NCBI GenBank assembly: GCA_029254025.1
Contig: JAQWYK010000023.1
Location: forward strand, 1-55,423
Source: Crocinitomicaceae bacterium
GTDB taxonomy: Bacteria; Bacteroidota; Bacteroidia; Flavobacteriales_D; Crocinitomicaceae
Length of the DNA stretch: 55,423 nt
Direction of reading: 5' to 3'
In this document: positions 25,571 through 35,300 of the stretch, piece by piece
Numbering within the stretch: the stretch's first letter is position 1
How the letters are laid out: each line of letters opens with the position of its first letter
Translations under genes and position numbers: made by a program
Notes under the pieces: generated by a model
Told to the model about the DNA's origin: nothing
The model's database searches: none
Seen by the model: only the letters and a program-made list of their open reading frames with translations

Positions 25571-26266
25571 ATGAACAAAGTAGTTGCTAACGCAGAAGAA
25601 TCGTGTAAAGGTATTGAAGACGGAATGACACTTATGTTAGGTGGTTTTGGGTTGTGTGGAATACCTGAGAATTCAATTGCTCAATTGGTCAAATTGGGCG
25701 TGAAGGATTTGACATGCATTTCAAACAATGCGGGTGTTGATGATTTTGGGTTGGGACTTTTGTTACAGAAAAAGCAAATCCGGAAAATGGTGAGTTCCTA
25801 TGTGGGTGAGAATGATGAATTTGAACGACAAATGTTATCTGGTGAGTTGGAAGTGGACTTGATTCCACAAGGATCTCTTGCTGAACGTTGTCGCGCTGGG
25901 GGGGCTGGTATCCCGGCCTTTTTTACACCCGCTGGTTTTGGAACAGAGGTCGCAGAAGGAAAAGAAATACGAGAGTTTAATGGTAAGCCGCACATCTTGG
26001 AGATGGCGTTAACAGCTGATTTTGCCATTGTAAAAGCATGGAAAGGAGACACTGAAGGGAATTTAATCTATAATGCGACTGCGAGAAATTTCAACCCAAT
26101 GATGGCGATGGCGGGTAAAATTACAATCGCTGAGGTTGAAGAATTGGTCCCCGCTGGAAGCTTGGACCCCAATGAAATTCATACGCCAGGAATTTTTGTT
26201 CAACGCATATTTAAGGGAGACCACTTTGAGAAACGCATCGAGCAAAGAACGGTAAGACAAAAGTAG
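25571..26266 (+). CDS. scoA: 3-oxoacid CoA-transferase subunit A
   Basis: A 231-residue family I CoA-transferase alpha subunit, normally part of an A2B2 succinyl-CoA:3-ketoacid (acetoacetate) transferase. The N-terminal [23 protein letters not shown], the [17 protein letters not shown] block and the GTEVAEGKE segment are diagnostic. The catalytic glutamate lies in subunit B, so this gene alone cannot make an active enzyme. Usually scoB is the next gene, but here porU2 follows on the other strand. It is 12 bases downstream of the PBP gene. Confidence 0.93.
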   Translation: MNKVVANAEESCKGIEDGMTLMLGGFGLCGIPENSIAQLVKLGVKDLTCISNNAGVDDFGLGLLLQKKQIRKMVSSYVGENDEFERQMLSGELEVDLIPQGSLAERCRAGGAGIPAFFTPAGFGTEVAEGKEIREFNGKPHILEMALTADFAIVKAWKGDTEGNLIYNATARNFNPMMAMAGKITIAEVEELVPAGSLDPNEIHTPGIFVQRIFKGDHFEKRIEQRTVRQK

Positions 26267-26333
26267 AAAGTCAAAAAAGTAGTGTTTTACAACATGTTTT
26301 AGTCATTCTTTGACTTGTTTGTGACCCTTTTGA

Positions 26334-29300
26334 TCACCTCATTAAATACATTTTACCCCAACTCTTCTTAAAGTGAATGTCGGCTCCAGAGGAGCGATGC
26401 TCAATATCCTCACCATCTATTTGAGCTTGTACGCGGTAAAGATATACACCATTGGCCAATTGATCACCAAACTCATCACGACCGTCCCATGCATATTGAG
26501 AGATATTTCTTCCGATGCGAATAGGTCCTAATTCATCTTCAGTAATTTCCCGCACAATTCGACCTGTAACGGTCATGATTTGAATCTTAATTTCATCTGG
26601 AACCTTACTTCCTGTTAGCGTAAATACAAAGCGCGTGCTCGTCGAAAATGGATTTGGATAATTCATCATATGGGTGATGCTAGAGGACAGCAGTACTTCG
26701 AATTTCACACGGTAATCTAGGTCACCAGATAAGTTTCCTGATTTATCAGAACCTTGAACCAACAATTCATATTCTCCCTCAACTTCAAATGAAGCGGGAA
26801 AAATGATTTTAAATTTTAGATTGTCACCATTTGCAGGTTCCCAGTACATCAGTTGCTGACCATTTTCGCTAATGAATGGGATTCTTCGTTGCACACCATC
26901 TGGATGGCGAAGATAGATTCCAAACAAACTGGTATCAGCATCTTGACTCATAATTAGGAATGAGTTATCGTCTTTTAGGGTAATTACAATTTCCGAATTT
27001 GGGTTAACGATATCCCCATTCAGAATGTGCATACCATCGAATGTAACATCCAAGAGAGGGTTTAAATCATCTGGTCCTACAGTGAATTGGCGTTGCAGAA
27101 GGTTATTGAAATGTGCTAATTCAGGCTGGTCTTTCAGCGGAAAAGCTGTGTACGGGTTTACTTCCATCCAAAATGAGTTCAAACCAGCAAGTCCGACAGT
27201 ACTAAATGTGATTGTATCACGAAGCACTTCCCCAACTTTCAACGAGTCCTGACGGCTATATGGTATAGGATGAATCGCTTGGTTTTCATCTACTACCCAA
27301 TAATGCACGAGTAGGGAGTCCATGTCCAAATGACTTATGTTTTTCACATCGACTGCAAAAGTGATTTCCTCCCCCTCATTAATTATGGCGGCATTAGAAG
27401 ACATCCACGAATATTGCGTGCTTCCATCTATTGCAGCTTCGGGCAGGGTAGCATATAGTACATGCCATCGGTCTACCTGTGCAGGAGTTAAGCCGGAAGT
27501 ATCTTGATATAGCGCCCTCAACTGTAGATAGGGATATTGTTGGGCAGGAACAATGTTGTTCAGGTTAAGTATGGAATCATTCGCGGTGAACAAGGTATCA
27601 ATTTCTAGCTGAACTGTTTTGCTTGCGTCAAGCGCTCTGATTATCAAACGAGTTTCATCATAATTTGGGTTTTCCAAACCATCTTGCTTCCAAAACAACG
27701 TCTCCCATTCTGCAGCTGGACCTATAATTGTTGAAGTTTCCAAGCCAATATTGTTTAATCCTATTATTGGAATAGATGCAGTAATAAACTCTCCAGATGT
27801 CGTAGCATGCACTTCTGTGGTATAATCAAAATTGCCTTTTTGTGTAAAAAAGATGAAAGCTCTATCATTTGATGAAGGAGTCATACCTGTTGCCCCGAGA
27901 TTATTCATGGTTGTAAAAAAGGATGGCAAATAGTTTTGCCAATTCCCATATTGAGCTCTTGCTGCGGTATACATTAATATGTAGTGTCCTTCAGGAATTT
28001 CATTTTCAATCATGTTTTGTAGTGCTAACATTTGTGAGGTGCTATTCTGCCGAAAAATAAAATAATATTCCACTCTGTTGCGGCATGCGGGACCATTGTT
28101 GACATTACCAAATTGATGGTTAGGATTTTGTCCATTGTTGAAAGTCCCCCATGGCTCCATGGTTAATGGGTCAATTACGGCAACATGTATGGAAGGAGTT
28201 GTAAAGCACCATCCATATTCCATTTCCTGAGCATCTAGGGTCCATAAAGTTTGATTTATCGTGCTTTGATTGGAAGCATTGTCATATACATCACAGCCAA
28301 CAATTTTTTCAATCTCTAAAAATTCTCGTTTTCTGTTGTTTCTGTTGTATTCTAGACCAGTAAATCCGCCATTTTTGAATTGAAAAAAATGATCTTGTCC
28401 CCATCCTTCTTTTCCTGGAATATATTGAAAGGAATGCTCTGTCCATTGGGGGGCAGTACTATCTACTGCGACCCTCCAAAAATAGGAAACACTATCTTCA
28501 AGCGTTAAGGGACTAATGCCATTGGTGGCTGTTGAGATCCAATCGTTCGGGGAGACTTCTTTCACACCCCCGAGGCCACTTACTAAGGCATATTTTCTGA
28601 AAGGACTGTTGAATAAGTCTGTGGTATCTATTTCAAAGCGATAGGTATTGAAATCCGCTATTGGATTAATGGTTGAAGCCTTCAAAACTACGCTGTCATT
28701 TGGAATAACGGCATAATCGTAGGGAAGTACAGGCATAATTCCATCAACGTTAATAAAGAGTGTAGTGTTGATTTCATTGTTCCCAAATTCATCATAGTTT
28801 TCGTCAATAAAAGAAGGCAAATCAACAGTTACGTTAAAAAGGTTTTGGCCTACACCGATTGAAGGTTGCATAGGCATCATTATGCGAATGGTATCGCGAT
28901 AATGTAGTTCAGAAATGAATTGTGTATAAACTGAGTCAATTTGGGAATTAGGGAAGTTTCTCCGAACTACAAGCTCAAAAGGAGTGGTAATACTTTGTCC
29001 TAAATTTGTGAGAACAATATTTATTTCGATACTATCTGTAGATAGGGAAAACTGAGATGGCTGGAAAAATACATCTTGAATTGTTAAGTCAATTTCAGGT
29101 AAATTATGCCAATTCAGTTTTAATAACGGATCGCCATGCAAAGTCATTTGGGCACAAGTTGTTTCCATTAAGAATGAATTATTTACTAATTGAATGTTTT
29201 CAATTGCTTTACTTACATGGCTTCCAAAAGAATTCCCATAATTGAATTCACTAATTTGCTCATACAGATTAGATGTGTAGGTATTTAAATAACTGGCAAA

Positions 29301-31469
29301 GCCAAGTTTTGTTGACGAAATAAAACTAATTGCCCCTAAATTATTAAGTATCACAAATTTTTCTGAAATTGAATTATAGTTAGGCATAAATATATCTCCA
29401 GTGTAGCAAGAATTACCAATTACCATTGGATATTTCCCGGTATTATTCCAATTCTGAGGGTCATCCACATTTTGATCAAAACCTCCACCTGCAGTTCCAT
29501 GTCCAAAAAACGTCATAAGAGACACTCCATTTTCTATTCGTTCGCTCACGTCTGTACTTAAAACAGGATTAAAGGGATTAGAATTATCTTTAAAATATGA
29601 TGAGACATTTCCTCCAAAATTTTGGTTTTCAATGGTGTTCTTCATTGAATTTAAATAAGATTTAAACAAGTTTTGTTCACTGCTGGTAGTTCCTCCGCCA
29701 AAATGTAAGATTTGCTTTTGCCATTCCTTATTGCCTTTATCGTATACATCATTTTGATCTTGATTGTTTTCGTAAGATTGAACCTTATCGAGATAAGCAA
29801 TAACATCTGCATTATTTTTTGCGGAAATTCTTCCTATAGGTATGAATGGTTTCCAGGATATCCCATCAAATTTACTGGTGAAACAAATATCACTTGATGG
29901 ATACCCAAAGCTAGGTATCAAACTCATGTTGTAGGAGAAAGTATTTTTACGGGAGCCTTGTCCAAGCAAAGAGTTAATTTCATTGGCTTCACGAACACCC
30001 TTTCCAAGAAGGAGCAATCCAATTGGTTTAGCTGTACTCAAATCATAAGTCATTTTTGCCATTCTTCGAAGTCCAAGTGCGTGTTTTGGTACACCCCCGC
30101 CAAATTGAAGATATAATTCATCAACATTAACTAAAATTGCATTATGCCCCCCTCCTCCTGGACTAGATCGATAAGATTTGTATTGAGTAGCACTTGAAAG
30201 GAGAGTTGGGGGATAGAAAATTAGATAGGACTCTTCAAAGTTAAACGAATTAAAGGGAGTGAAATAACCGTTACCATTAATAGGAGAAAGTTGTGTGATT
30301 TCTCTAACTTCGGTTTCTGAAGCAATAATTACACGTTGTTTTATTCCGTTACCAGAATTTGGTATCAGCACTTGCCATGTGCTACCATTTTGAACCATTG
30401 GTAAAGATCGAGCTATTAGTCCTCCAAAAACGAAGCACCTTGGATTTGTAAGGTTAGCATTTGATAAATCATAACGGTTTTTAGCTTGACTGGCATGATC
30501 ATCAAAGGTAAAATCTGCATATGTTTGATTATTCAGATTTGTGGCTCTAGGGTATGTGAGTGATACGTAATTTAAAGATTGATAATCTGTAGTAGCTCCT
30601 TGATCTCCAATAATTTTAAAAAAAGCATTCGTACTTCCGGCACTTAAATTAGTTACTGTGATTTCTTCATTAATAATGGTTTGTCTATATCCAATAAATA
30701 TTTCGTCGTAGATAAGAACATTTCCACTTCCAATTTCCCATCGGAGGTGGTGATTACCAACGCCGGTATAGTTTGCATCACTATTCGAAAGACTTTTGGC
30801 ATGAAATTTTACTGGAGGAGCATCTGTTCCATTGTAAGGGTAGGGTGTTGAGATGGGCACGGTAAGACTTGAGCCTGATGCTCCATTAATATTTCCTCCG
30901 CCCCACCCTTCTCCTGGTTCAAAGTAGGAACTGTAAGAATTCACGCTATTGAATCCGCCATAATAGTTGGAATTGTAATTGCGTTCACTTTTTTGATAAA
31001 AAAAAGTTTTTGGTGTATAGTTTGCAAAGTTTATATCCGTTTCTTGATTGAACCTTTTGTTCGGTCCTGTTCCCCAAGAAAGAAAGTAAAAGATCGTATC
31101 GTTGTAGAGACTGTATAATGGATTTCCTATAGTATTAGGGTCATCGTACAATAAGGAATCTAGCCAGCCGTCATTTCGTTCAGCAAAAAATTCGATATAG
31201 TCACCAACATCGAAGCTGTTGTCCCCACCATCCACAATACGCAGGGGTAATTCTCGCTCTCGACCAAACACTTGAAAATCACTTGGGTTGATAGTAGCCA
31301 CAGGTATTCCAGCAGCACTCATGGATGCAAATGAAATTTGATGTACACCAGTAGCCGTTACTGGGAACTTATAATATTGTTGATTGTAGTCTATCCATTC
31401 ATTTCCATAGGTTTGTCCACTGCTTTGGAGTGCACCTAGTAAAGTCAATGTAAAAACAATATATTTCAT
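26334..31469 (-). CDS. porU2: Type IX secretion system sortase, PorU2 type (C25 peptidase)
   Basis: A 1711-residue protein with signal peptide MKYIVFTLTLLGALQSSGQ. A C25 gingipain-like domain occupies about residues 445-785, with catalytic His657 (TFFGHGTAGG) and Cys688 (VIGNSCYTGD) intact. CARDB/Ig-like domains follow and the protein ends with a FlgD-like fold (NYPNPFSTSTRF to ANGVYLYRVQ). PorU cuts the C-terminal signal from T9SS cargo and attaches the cargo to the cell surface. Canonical PorU is near 1150-1300 residues; this longer version fits the group called PorU2. The ATG at 31469 is one base past the porV2 stop, so I prefer it to the 31502 start. Confidence 0.88.
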   Translation of the reverse strand: MKYIVFTLTLLGALQSSGQTYGNEWIDYNQQYYKFPVTATGVHQISFASMSAAGIPVATINPSDFQVFGRERELPLRIVDGGDNSFDVGDYIEFFAERNDGWLDSLLYDDPNTIGNPLYSLYNDTIFYFLSWGTGPNKRFNQETDINFANYTPKTFFYQKSERNYNSNYYGGFNSVNSYSSYFEPGEGWGGGNINGASGSSLTVPISTPYPYNGTDAPPVKFHAKSLSNSDANYTGVGNHHLRWEIGSGNVLIYDEIFIGYRQTIINEEITVTNLSAGSTNAFFKIIGDQGATTDYQSLNYVSLTYPRATNLNNQTYADFTFDDHASQAKNRYDLSNANLTNPRCFVFGGLIARSLPMVQNGSTWQVLIPNSGNGIKQRVIIASETEVREITQLSPINGNGYFTPFNSFNFEESYLIFYPPTLLSSATQYKSYRSSPGGGGHNAILVNVDELYLQFGGGVPKHALGLRRMAKMTYDLSTAKPIGLLLLGKGVREANEINSLLGQGSRKNTFSYNMSLIPSFGYPSSDICFTSKFDGISWKPFIPIGRISAKNNADVIAYLDKVQSYENNQDQNDVYDKGNKEWQKQILHFGGGTTSSEQNLFKSYLNSMKNTIENQNFGGNVSSYFKDNSNPFNPVLSTDVSERIENGVSLMTFFGHGTAGGGFDQNVDDPQNWNNTGKYPMVIGNSCYTGDIFMPNYNSISEKFVILNNLGAISFISSTKLGFASYLNTYTSNLYEQISEFNYGNSFGSHVSKAIENIQLVNNSFLMETTCAQMTLHGDPLLKLNWHNLPEIDLTIQDVFFQPSQFSLSTDSIEINIVLTNLGQSITTPFELVVRRNFPNSQIDSVYTQFISELHYRDTIRIMMPMQPSIGVGQNLFNVTVDLPSFIDENYDEFGNNEINTTLFINVDGIMPVLPYDYAVIPNDSVVLKASTINPIADFNTYRFEIDTTDLFNSPFRKYALVSGLGGVKEVSPNDWISTATNGISPLTLEDSVSYFWRVAVDSTAPQWTEHSFQYIPGKEGWGQDHFFQFKNGGFTGLEYNRNNRKREFLEIEKIVGCDVYDNASNQSTINQTLWTLDAQEMEYGWCFTTPSIHVAVIDPLTMEPWGTFNNGQNPNHQFGNVNNGPACRNRVEYYFIFRQNSTSQMLALQNMIENEIPEGHYILMYTAARAQYGNWQNYLPSFFTTMNNLGATGMTPSSNDRAFIFFTQKGNFDYTTEVHATTSGEFITASIPIIGLNNIGLETSTIIGPAAEWETLFWKQDGLENPNYDETRLIIRALDASKTVQLEIDTLFTANDSILNLNNIVPAQQYPYLQLRALYQDTSGLTPAQVDRWHVLYATLPEAAIDGSTQYSWMSSNAAIINEGEEITFAVDVKNISHLDMDSLLVHYWVVDENQAIHPIPYSRQDSLKVGEVLRDTITFSTVGLAGLNSFWMEVNPYTAFPLKDQPELAHFNNLLQRQFTVGPDDLNPLLDVTFDGMHILNGDIVNPNSEIVITLKDDNSFLIMSQDADTSLFGIYLRHPDGVQRRIPFISENGQQLMYWEPANGDNLKFKIIFPASFEVEGEYELLVQGSDKSGNLSGDLDYRVKFEVLLSSSITHMMNYPNPFSTSTRFVFTLTGSKVPDEIKIQIMTVTGRIVREITEDELGPIRIGRNISQYAWDGRDEFGDQLANGVYLYRVQAQIDGEDIEHRSSGADIHFKKSWGKMYLMR

Positions 31470-31470
31470 T

Positions 31471-32574
31471 TTATTCTTTCTTAAATGCTTCTTCAAACCC
31501 AAATTTCAGAGAGATTACATGAGAGAATAGCGCTTCTGACTGATTTCCAATGTTTGTAAATGCATAATCCAAGGTAACTCCTTTGAGTGTAACCCCAAGG
31601 CCAATATTCGGCTGAAAAACCAAATACTGTGTATCATCGAAGTTTTTCAAATATTGGAAATTGTTAATCCCGGTGCGTAAAGCGACAATGTTTTTATAAC
31701 CAATCTCAACACCCATCATTGGGTCTATACTTACTACACCAGATTTTATCATTGTATTTCGTCTTCCATCAGTCGTAATGGCAGCATTAATTTCGGGTGA
31801 AACTGTTATGCCCTTTTCTCCGATATTGAAGTCACGCCGTGCCGCAAGAATCATACGAGGAAGGGTAAGTTCCAAACCGTTTTCAGGAATTTCATTGCTT
31901 GTCTCTAGGAAAACTTCTTGCATCGAAGCATCGAGGTTAAATATCCAAGCGTTAAAAGTGGAAGTGACGTCTCTAGCCATGGCGGCAAATGTCCACTTGT
32001 TCTTTAATTGGTACACAAATCCTGCATCAATTCCAAATCCCCAGCTCCGTGCAAAATCTCCAGCTCTTCTGTGTACAATCTTCGCCGTTCCACCTAAACT
32101 CATTCCTTCTATTGGCAATTTGCGAGCATAGGAGAAAAGAAATGCGTAGTCAGCTGCGGTGAAAAGCGTAATCCGATCGTAATCAATTCGTCCTTCATTA
32201 TCAATGAGCTGAGTCGTATTTGGAATATCGTCCACCCCAAACCGTATAGCGGCAAAACCTACTGTACTTTGATCGTCTATGCTGTGCGCGATTCCCAAGT
32301 AATCATACTTCGCAATTCCGGCAAAATACTCAGAATGCATAAGACCTATATCAAGGTCGTTCGTTACATGTGTGAGACCAGCAGGATTCCAATAAGCCGC
32401 CGTGACGTCATTTACACCTGCAACTAAAGAGTTTCCCATGCCTAAGGCACGCGCGCCCACCCCAATTTGAAGGAATTCGTTTGAGTATTTTGGCGCATTC
32501 GTTCCTTCTTCTTGTCCAAGGATGAGCCAAGGTAAAAGAAAGATACATCCCAATAGGAAAACTTGATTATTCAT
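31471..32574 (-). CDS. porV2: PorV2-type outer-membrane barrel, T9SS sorting partner
   Basis: A 367-residue protein of the PorV/PorQ barrel family. A signal peptide (LLGCIFLLPWLILG) leads into the family N-terminus EFLQIGVGARALGMGNSLVAG and NDVTAAYWNPAGLTHV. The rest alternates short strands typical of a 14-stranded outer-membrane beta-barrel. PorV shuttles T9SS substrates from the translocon to the PorU sortase. The porU2 gene begins one base after this gene stops, which supports a coupled pair. A TAATTTTG promoter box lies 16 bases before its ATG. Confidence 0.88.
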   Translation of the reverse strand: MNNQVFLLGCIFLLPWLILGQEEGTNAPKYSNEFLQIGVGARALGMGNSLVAGVNDVTAAYWNPAGLTHVTNDLDIGLMHSEYFAGIAKYDYLGIAHSIDDQSTVGFAAIRFGVDDIPNTTQLIDNEGRIDYDRITLFTAADYAFLFSYARKLPIEGMSLGGTAKIVHRRAGDFARSWGFGIDAGFVYQLKNKWTFAAMARDVTSTFNAWIFNLDASMQEVFLETSNEIPENGLELTLPRMILAARRDFNIGEKGITVSPEINAAITTDGRRNTMIKSGVVSIDPMMGVEIGYKNIVALRTGINNFQYLKNFDDTQYLVFQPNIGLGVTLKGVTLDYAFTNIGNQSEALFSHVISLKFGFEEAFKKE

Positions 32575-32590
32575 AGGTTACGCTTAGTTA

Positions 32591-32598
32591 CAAAATTA
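32591..32598 (-). promoter_or_regulatory. -7 box of porV2-porU2
   Basis: On the minus strand TAATTTTG matches TAnnTTTG exactly and ends 16 bases before the porV2 ATG. No -33 TTTG is visible at 19-21 bases. Confidence 0.45.
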
Positions 32599-32795
32599 CA
32601 TAAATATTGTGATTATTTTCAGTTTGCCTAGTTTTTTTATATGAACGTTTGAACCGTCCAAACGTTGACTGGGGAATACAAATCTCTATTGAATATGTTC
32701 CTAAGGAGACAATTTACGGAGGTAAGAAAGCACTCGATAATGGCTCAATGGTTTTATTCTTTTTCGAGATTGGAAAAAAACATTTATTTTGCACC

Positions 32796-33653
32796 ATGTT
32801 TTCTATTCCAAATATTCTAACAGCATCGAACCTGTTATCAGGGTTATTCAGCATTGTTTTTTCATTGTCTGGACGGCTGGACTGGGCTGTTTTAGCCATT
32901 TTTATTGGCGCCGTATGTGACTTTTTTGACGGGTTTGCAGCACGTCTGCTTAATAAACAAGGTGAATTTGGCAAGCAATTGGATTCTTTGGCTGATATTG
33001 TAACTTTTGGAGTGGCTCCCTCAATTATGGTGTTTGTTTTACTGATTATATCAAGTGCTTGGGATTTGATTCAAACAGGAGGTGGGGCTTTGAATAATTT
33101 ATGGTTAGACGGTACCATGGGTTATAGTGTGAGCCTGTGGGTGGGGGTATACTTAAATGACCTTGTCGGGAACGAGCATCCAGATTACCCGATGATGTTC
33201 TCTGGGTGGAACTTAATTTATCCACTTTTTGCTTTCTTCATTGCATTTATGAGCCTATTTCGTTTAGCTAAATTTAATTTAGATGAACGTCAGTCTACTG
33301 GATTCATTGGTATACCAACACCCGCCAATACGTTGTTTTTTGCTGCTTTTGCGCTTATGCTATGGGATGGCTTTGGAGCTGAGGATTGGAGGACCGCACT
33401 CAGCATGACGTTAATAAAGGATCAAGTATTACTGTTTTTCGTGGTGTTATTCTCCTTGCTTTTGGTTGCCGAGTTACCACTTTTTTCTTTAAAATTCACT
33501 TCATTTAGCTGGAAAGAGAATCAATTGCGAATTATATTTCTTGGTATTTCAGCTATTTTGATATCCACACTGTTCGTTTGGGCACTTCCTTTGATTATTC
33601 TGCTTTATATTGGAATGTCTTTAGGTAAGTATTCAATGAGATCCTCTAGCTAG
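32796..33653 (+). CDS. pssA: CDP-diacylglycerol-serine O-phosphatidyltransferase
   Basis: A 285-residue multi-pass membrane enzyme that makes phosphatidylserine, precursor of phosphatidylethanolamine. The CDP-alcohol phosphatidyltransferase motif D-G-x2-A-R-x8-G-x3-D-x3-D is complete (FFDGFAARLL, then GEFGKQLDSLAD). The open frame extends 49 codons upstream, but the ATG at 32796 gives MFSIPNILTASNLLSG, the normal start, and a near-consensus box TTATTTTG ends four bases before it. The stop codon overlaps that of the convergent lipoprotein gene in a CTAG. No psd gene is nearby. Confidence 0.94.
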   Translation: MFSIPNILTASNLLSGLFSIVFSLSGRLDWAVLAIFIGAVCDFFDGFAARLLNKQGEFGKQLDSLADIVTFGVAPSIMVFVLLIISSAWDLIQTGGGALNNLWLDGTMGYSVSLWVGVYLNDLVGNEHPDYPMMFSGWNLIYPLFAFFIAFMSLFRLAKFNLDERQSTGFIGIPTPANTLFFAAFALMLWDGFGAEDWRTALSMTLIKDQVLLFFVVLFSLLLVAELPLFSLKFTSFSWKENQLRIIFLGISAILISTLFVWALPLIILLYIGMSLGKYSMRSSS

Positions 33654-34093
33654 TCTTCCGTGGGTATCATTTTTATTTCAATAACCCATTCAAGCACAGG
33701 GTGTGGGTACTGAGAAACGGTGTAACTTTTACCGTCTTTAGTAGACATTCCCCAAATGTAATAGTCCTCATAACGGGAGGTAGAAATTGCTTTTTGACTA
33801 AAATATGAGAAGAATGGTGCAATAGATTCCTTCTTTTCGCTTACAATTAAAATACTGTTCTGCTCAAACTCATTACCTCTATTGTAAACCGCACAAGTGC
33901 TCTCCTGTTGGGTGAATAATGGAACTAGGGAATCAATTTTTTCAAACAGGTTCGAAGGCCATTCTTCGAATAATGCTAATAATTCTTCTGTTGGATTCAG
34001 CGCAGTATTGGTTTGAGTTGGAGTTTGGTTATTTGAGCAATTGACTAACATTAAACTAAGAGAAAACAATATCACTTTCTTCCACAAGTGCAT
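33650..34093 (-). CDS. Hypothetical lipoprotein, 147 residues
   Basis: The N-terminus MHLWKKVILFSLSLMLVNC is a clear lipoprotein signal with Cys19 in the lipobox LVNC. A Thr/Asn-rich linker follows, then a single small domain without recognisable motifs, with aromatic-rich EDYYIWGMSTKDGKSYTV. It is probably anchored in the outer membrane, facing the periplasm or surface. Its first codons overlap the end of the upstream exonuclease gene by about 38 bases, so the two are co-expressed. Function unknown. Confidence 0.7.
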   Translation of the reverse strand: MHLWKKVILFSLSLMLVNCSNNQTPTQTNTALNPTEELLALFEEWPSNLFEKIDSLVPLFTQQESTCAVYNRGNEFEQNSILIVSEKKESIAPFFSYFSQKAISTSRYEDYYIWGMSTKDGKSYTVSQYPHPVLEWVIEIKMIPTED

Positions 34094-34775
34094 CACCACG
34101 CATTTTTAAAAATAATTGGATCAAAGCTACTACATCTTTTTCACAATAGACCTTGATCCGCTCCAAATCGTTATCTTCATAATATACGCGGGCTACATCT
34201 GCCCCTGAGATATCGTCCTTAGGAGTGGGGATATTGAAAATATGGCACAGCAAAGCGAGTGATGTAAAGTGTTTGTAATCACCAAACTTCCAAAGTTCTA
34301 ACGTATCTAAATGATTCACTTCCCATGGTTTTTTACCTGCAATGTCTAAAGGAGGTGGAAGCGGAATTCCTAAAACCAACATTCGTCTTGCGATATATGG
34401 AAAATCAAATTCTTTAGCGTTATGGCCACAGAGTAGGTGATAGGGAGAACTGTAATGCTCAGATAGTAAAGCACTAAACTGGCGTAGCAATGTTTCTTCG
34501 TCGTCGTGGTAGAATGATTTCATGCGAATGGATTTCCCTGTTCTTGTCTCTCGAACAAATCCGCATGAGATACATACGATTTTCCCAAATTCAGCGTAGA
34601 TTCCAGCTCGTTCGTTATATAGGTCACTAACTGATTTATCTTCTTTTTGGAGAAATCGAGTTTTCAAGTTGAATAATTCTGCCGATTTTTCATCGACATC
34701 ATCAAATCGATATACTAGTGGTACAGTTTCGATATCTAGAAATAGCACTTTTTCTAATTGAACTTTTTGAAGCAT
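34056..34775 (-). CDS. DEDDy-type 3'-5' exonuclease (PolB-like exonuclease domain)
   Basis: A 239-residue protein matching the family of predicted 3'-5' exonucleases related to the proofreading domain of DNA polymerase B. Exo I is FLDIETVP (D14, E16), Exo II GHNAKEFDFPYIARR (D124), and Exo III YCEKD (Y210, D214), so all four metal-binding residues and the tyrosine are present. It lacks a polymerase domain and is probably a stand-alone nuclease in repair or RNA/DNA processing. The lipoprotein gene overlaps its 3' end, an odd partner. Confidence 0.9.
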   Translation of the reverse strand: MLQKVQLEKVLFLDIETVPLVYRFDDVDEKSAELFNLKTRFLQKEDKSVSDLYNERAGIYAEFGKIVCISCGFVRETRTGKSIRMKSFYHDDEETLLRQFSALLSEHYSSPYHLLCGHNAKEFDFPYIARRMLVLGIPLPPPLDIAGKKPWEVNHLDTLELWKFGDYKHFTSLALLCHIFNIPTPKDDISGADVARVYYEDNDLERIKVYCEKDVVALIQLFLKMRGDALVEESDIVFS

Positions 34776-34874
34776 TTTAGGTGTTTTTTATTCCTAAGTT
34801 AATTTAAAAGATGAATTAGTTAAAGGTTTTTTATCAAAATTCTCTAATTTCAAGAGAAATTAACCAACACTATT

Positions 34875-35231
34875 ATGACAAATCAAGAAATGGGTAAGTT
34901 TGGTGAAGACTATGCTGCCTCCTACTTACGTAAAAATGGGTATCAAATTCTCGATCGGAACTATAGATTTAAAAAGTACGAAGTAGATATTATTTGTAAG
35001 CATGATGATTACTTGGTATTTGTAGAAGTAAAGGCGAGAAATACCAGTGAGATTGGTCCTCCATGGAAAGCCGTAACCCGAGTAAAACAACGTCAAATCA
35101 TACAATGTGCGCATCAATACATAATATCAAAGGATATTGATGCGGAGGTCCAATTTGATATTATTTCTATCGTTCATAATAATTCAGGCACTTTCTTAGA
35201 GCATTTGGATAGAGCATTTTACGCAATGTAA
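34875..35231 (+). CDS. yraN: YraN/UPF0102-family predicted endonuclease
   Basis: A 118-residue restriction-endonuclease-like fold protein. The family pattern G-E-D-Y-A-A-x-Y-L at the start, ILDRNYRFKKYEVDIIC with the acidic metal position, and LVFVEVKAR with the E-x-K dyad are all here. The physiological role is uncertain; in many bacteria the gene lies near ribosomal or recombination genes. Here it is next to a pseudouridine synthase gene, 69 bases downstream. It is divergent from the exonuclease. Confidence 0.9.
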   Translation: MTNQEMGKFGEDYAASYLRKNGYQILDRNYRFKKYEVDIICKHDDYLVFVEVKARNTSEIGPPWKAVTRVKQRQIIQCAHQYIISKDIDAEVQFDIISIVHNNSGTFLEHLDRAFYAM

Positions 35232-35273
35232 TACGTTCTTTATCATCAATGATGAATTGCAGGTTCAATTCAC

Positions 35274-35281
35274 TATCTTTG
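35274..35281 (+). promoter_or_regulatory. -7 box of the rluB-type gene
   Basis: TATCTTTG matches TAnnTTTG exactly and ends 19 bases before the ATG at 35301. An in-phase-shifted ATG at 35294 is out of frame and not used. Confidence 0.45.
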
Positions 35282-35300
35282 TGCGCTAAACAAATGAATA

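Noticed and set aside
26268-26311. Inverted repeat AAGTCAAA...TTTGACTT between scoA and porU2 as a terminator
   Set aside because: Only eight bases pair across a loop of about 28, with no T-tract; too weak to call.
31470-31502. Longer porU2 start overlapping porV2
   Set aside because: The added residues (MGLKKHLRKNK) precede a complete signal peptide, and the ATG at 31469 is ideally placed one base after the porV2 stop.
31778-32131. 117-codon antisense ORF inside porV2
   Set aside because: It is a shadow of the porV2 reading frame with no motif or start signal. Similar antisense ORFs at 46472, 48494 and 51919 were rejected for the same reason.
32649-32795. In-frame 49-codon N-terminal extension of pssA
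   Set aside because: The extension has no PssA similarity and the ATG at 32796 gives the family N-terminus four bases after a near-consensus promoter box.
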